Below, piece after piece: positions 6,601-8,167 of a DNA stretch of 8,167 nucleotides. The position numbers and the translations under genes are program-made. Below the pieces are notes generated by a model, which was given only the letters and a program-made list of their open reading frames with translations, was not told the DNA's origin and did not search any database. The stretch comes from VAZQ01 sp040510075 (lineage in GTDB: Bacteria; Pseudomonadota; Alphaproteobacteria; Rhizobiales; Xanthobacteraceae), in the NCBI GenBank assembly GCA_040510075.1, contig JBEVJT010000071.1, positions 1 to 8,167 of the forward strand, in the 5' to 3' direction. Within the stretch, counting starts at the first letter, position 1. Every line of letters begins with the position of its first letter.

Positions 6601-7347
6601 ATGACTTACTGCTGCGGGATTCTGGTCCGCGACGGCCTCGTGATGTTTGCGGATACCCGGACCAATGCCGGTCTCGACAATATCTCCACATTCCGCAAGC
6701 TCCACGTCTTCACGCAGTCCGGGCAGCGCCTTATGGCGATTGCGACGGCGGGGAACCTGTCGATCAGCCAATCCGTGCTCAGCCAGCTTCGCGAGGGATG
6801 GGAGAATCCGAATACGGGGGAGACGGAAACGCTGATGAATGCCCCTACCCTTTTTCAGGCCGTGCAGCGCGTGGGGCGCACTATCCGGCAGCTGCACGAG
6901 GTCGAGGGGGAGGCGCTGGAAGCCTCCGAGGTGAAATTCGATGTCTCGTTCCTGGTGGGTGGACAGATCAAGGGTGAACGGCCGCGCCTGTTCATGCTCT
7001 ATTCGGCCGGCAATTTCATCGAGTGCACGCAGGACACTCCCTATTTGCAGATCGGCGAACACAAATACGGCAAGCCCGTGCTCGACCGCGCCATCACCTA
7101 TGACATCGATCTCTATGATGCGCTCAAGGTGGGGCTTGTTTCGGTCGATTCCACCATGCGCTCCAATCTCGGCGTAGGCCTGCCGCTCGACGTGCTGGTC
7201 TACAGACGCGACGCCTTCGATGCCGAGCTCAGCTATCGCATTGAGCCAGGTGAGCCGTATTTTTCCGATTTGCGCGAGCGCTGGTCGACGGCACTGCGGG
7301 CAGCGCATGCCGGCATTCCTCGCCCCCCCTACAAGAACGTGCGCTGA
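6601..7347 (+). CDS. Anbu, proteasome beta-subunit-like NTN hydrolase
   Basis: A 248-aa peptidase of the Anbu (ancestral beta-subunit) family, related to 20S proteasome beta subunits and HslV. The sequence opens MTYCCGILVRDGLVMFADTR. Removal of Met would expose the nucleophile Thr (mature Thr1). Asp18 and Lys33 of the precursor correspond to the conserved Asp17 and the active-site Lys of the fold. Other family blocks are TNAGLDNISTFRKL (21-34), SAGNFIECT (135-143), IGEHKYGKPVLDR (151-163) and SVDSTMRSNLGVGLPLD (181-197). No propeptide precedes the Thr: the frame has a stop at 6571 and no usable start between it and 6601. A weak GGGA (6590-6593) is the best ribosome site. Published Anbu structures assemble as helical or open rings, unlike the closed proteasome; the native substrate is unknown to me. 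It is the fourth member of the ATP-grasp cluster, 191 bp downstream of the transglutaminase-like gene. Confidence 0.94.
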   Translation: MTYCCGILVRDGLVMFADTRTNAGLDNISTFRKLHVFTQSGQRLMAIATAGNLSISQSVLSQLREGWENPNTGETETLMNAPTLFQAVQRVGRTIRQLHEVEGEALEASEVKFDVSFLVGGQIKGERPRLFMLYSAGNFIECTQDTPYLQIGEHKYGKPVLDRAITYDIDLYDALKVGLVSVDSTMRSNLGVGLPLDVLVYRRDAFDAELSYRIEPGEPYFSDLRERWSTALRAAHAGIPRPPYKNVR

Positions 7348-7566
7348 AGGTTAAGCCGATCGGCGCCTTTCGGCCGCACGTAGTTACGGTTCGTTAACGG
7401 CCGTAGGTGGAAATGCCGGCCCGGCTCGCGCCGCCGCGGCTCTGGTGCATTGGCGCAAGCGAACCGCAAGCATTGCAACGTATTTTCCCGGCCAGGCAAC
7501 GTCCGGAACGGATCCTTGAGAAGAACTCAGCCCACTCGCGGGGATTCCCGCAGCCCACGTCGCCGG
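7348..7566. other. Intergenic region after Anbu with short palindromes
   Basis: This 219-bp gap contains the perfect 10-bp palindrome GCCGATCGGC (7355-7364) and an inverted repeat TACGG (7385-7389)/CCGTA (7401-7405) whose loop holds GTTAAC. These could mark the end of the cluster transcript or a regulator site for the next gene, but no T tract or clear promoter is visible. The downstream reading frame is open from 7384, so part of this stretch could be coding if a non-ATG start such as TTG at 7516 is used. Confidence 0.3.
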
Positions 7567-8167
7567 ATGCCAATGAGCGCCGTGGTGCCGTTTGGGGTGA
7601 TTGTTGCGGTCGCCATCGTTTTCATCGTCATCGCGGTGCTCAGCTCGGCGCAACGAGCCAATGACGTCGCTCTCGATACGGAGCAGCAATTGTTCATGCG
7701 GGCATTGGCGGATCGCGGCGAGCGCGTGCCCGAAATCAGCGACGCCGTGTTGAAAGAGATCGCCTGGCGGCTGGGGCTGAATAATCTGCGCAGGATGGAT
7801 GCCGCCCGGAGCGCCACTGGCGATGACGTGCTGCAACTCGCAGACGAAAAGGGAGAAGCGCTTGCCCGGTTTGCGTGGACGCCAAGCACTCCCGGCCAGG
7901 AGATCATTTATCGCGTCATTCCCTTCGTCCTGGTTGCCCTGTCCGCGTTTGCGCTTCTTGCCGGCCTCGTCTTGCGTCATATGCGGCGCACCGCGGAAAC
8001 CATAGAGGCGACGGAAACCAGGCTGCGGCATCTGGCCATGCACGACCCGCTCTGTGGCCTTCCCAATCGAATCTTCTTCGGTGAGCAGTTGGAAACAACG
8101 ATCGAGAATGTCAGGCAGACGCGAGCAGCGCTGCGGTTTTCTACATCGATCTCGATCATTTCAAGGA
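7567..8167 (+). CDS. Membrane GGDEF-domain signalling protein, 5' part, with apparent frameshift (runs off window)
   Basis: N-terminal part of a membrane-bound c-di-GMP enzyme; relatives are usually GGDEF-EAL proteins. From the ATG at 7567 (7573 or TTG 7516 are alternatives; no start has a good ribosome site) the protein has a transmembrane helix at residues 6-25, an outer segment of about 90 residues, and a second helix at 117-136. A linker leads to the GGDEF opening LRHLAMHDPLCGLPNRIFF (153-171). The next conserved block, AVFYIDLDHFK, is present from 8133 but in another frame: the first frame reads ALRFSTSIS there. One base appears to be missing between about 8104 and 8133. The outer segment lacks most of a CHASE4-sized sensor; GERVPEISDAVLKEI looks like a junction of distant parts. 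The gene is a pseudogene, or the frameshift is a sequencing error. GGDEF identity is firm; function is not. Confidence 0.75.
   Translation, partial: MPMSAVVPFGVIVAVAIVFIVIAVLSSAQRANDVALDTEQQLFMRALADRGERVPEISDAVLKEIAWRLGLNNLRRMDAARSATGDDVLQLADEKGEALARFAWTPSTPGQEIIYRVIPFVLVALSAFALLAGLVLRHMRRTAETIEATETRLRHLAMHDPLCGLPNRIFFGEQLETTIENVRQTRAALRFSTSISIISR
8104..8133 (+). other. Probable -1 frameshift inside the GGDEF coding region
   Basis: Upstream of this interval, codons at positions such as 8041 and 8098 give the GGDEF start. Downstream, the family-typical YIDLDHFK is read only in the frame containing 8133. Restoring one base here would join the two halves into a continuous GGDEF domain. The exact site cannot be fixed because both frames are open through the interval. 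Confidence 0.75.

Noticed and set aside
6439..7308. A 289-codon minus-strand open frame opposite Anbu
   Set aside because: It is antisense to a well-recognised Anbu gene and includes the intergenic inverted repeat, so it is a shadow.
7384..7397. Possible CtrA-type site (TTAC...TTAA)
   Set aside because: The spacing is one base short of the usual TTAA-N7-TTAA and the first half is imperfect, so the match could be chance.

Overview
The window is GC-rich, densely coded bacterial chromosome. Several products (Gpt, the short CinA-like protein, the ATP-grasp/alpha-E/transglutaminase set, the GGDEF protein) read like those of Hyphomicrobiales, especially Bradyrhizobium/Xanthobacteraceae-type Alphaproteobacteria. 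Two intergenic inverted-repeat regions look like the dispersed repeats of the same group. The assignment rests on recognising the proteins and repeats, not on a database search.

Layout. (1) At the left edge, on the minus strand, a CinA/MoaB-fold protein (969 to 187) is followed after 3 nt by the first 61 codons of gpt (xanthine phosphoribosyltransferase), which is cut by the window edge. (2) Diverging from these, on the plus strand, are a membrane-anchored HtrA/DegS-like serine protease with one PDZ domain (1116-2213) and a nu-class, YfcG-like glutathione transferase with a GTG start (2297-2926). (3) A 271-bp gene-free stretch (2927-3197) holds several hairpins and a 14-bp palindrome and looks like a dispersed repeat element. 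(4) A four-gene plus-strand cluster follows (3198-7347): a circularly permuted ATP-grasp protein, an alpha-E (DUF403) protein, a transglutaminase-like cysteine protease/amidase and the proteasome-like NTN hydrolase Anbu. The first three are tightly spaced. Anbu lies 191 bp further on, behind an inverted repeat. (5) At the right edge, a membrane diguanylate cyclase-type gene begins near 7567 and runs off the window. It has a very short sensor region and an apparent frameshift inside the GGDEF domain.

The cluster in (4) is the most interesting part. Comparative genomics (Iyer, Aravind and colleagues, amidoligase survey, 2009) links these families and predicts that the ATP-grasp enzyme makes amide or peptide bonds while the transglutaminase-like and NTN-hydrolase members process or break them. 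To my knowledge the substrate is unknown. The window shows a complete, apparently intact version with catalytic residues visible in the transglutaminase and Anbu. The system is therefore described bioinformatically but unexplained biochemically, rather than wholly new.

No tRNA, rRNA, CRISPR array, insertion sequence or phage gene was seen.
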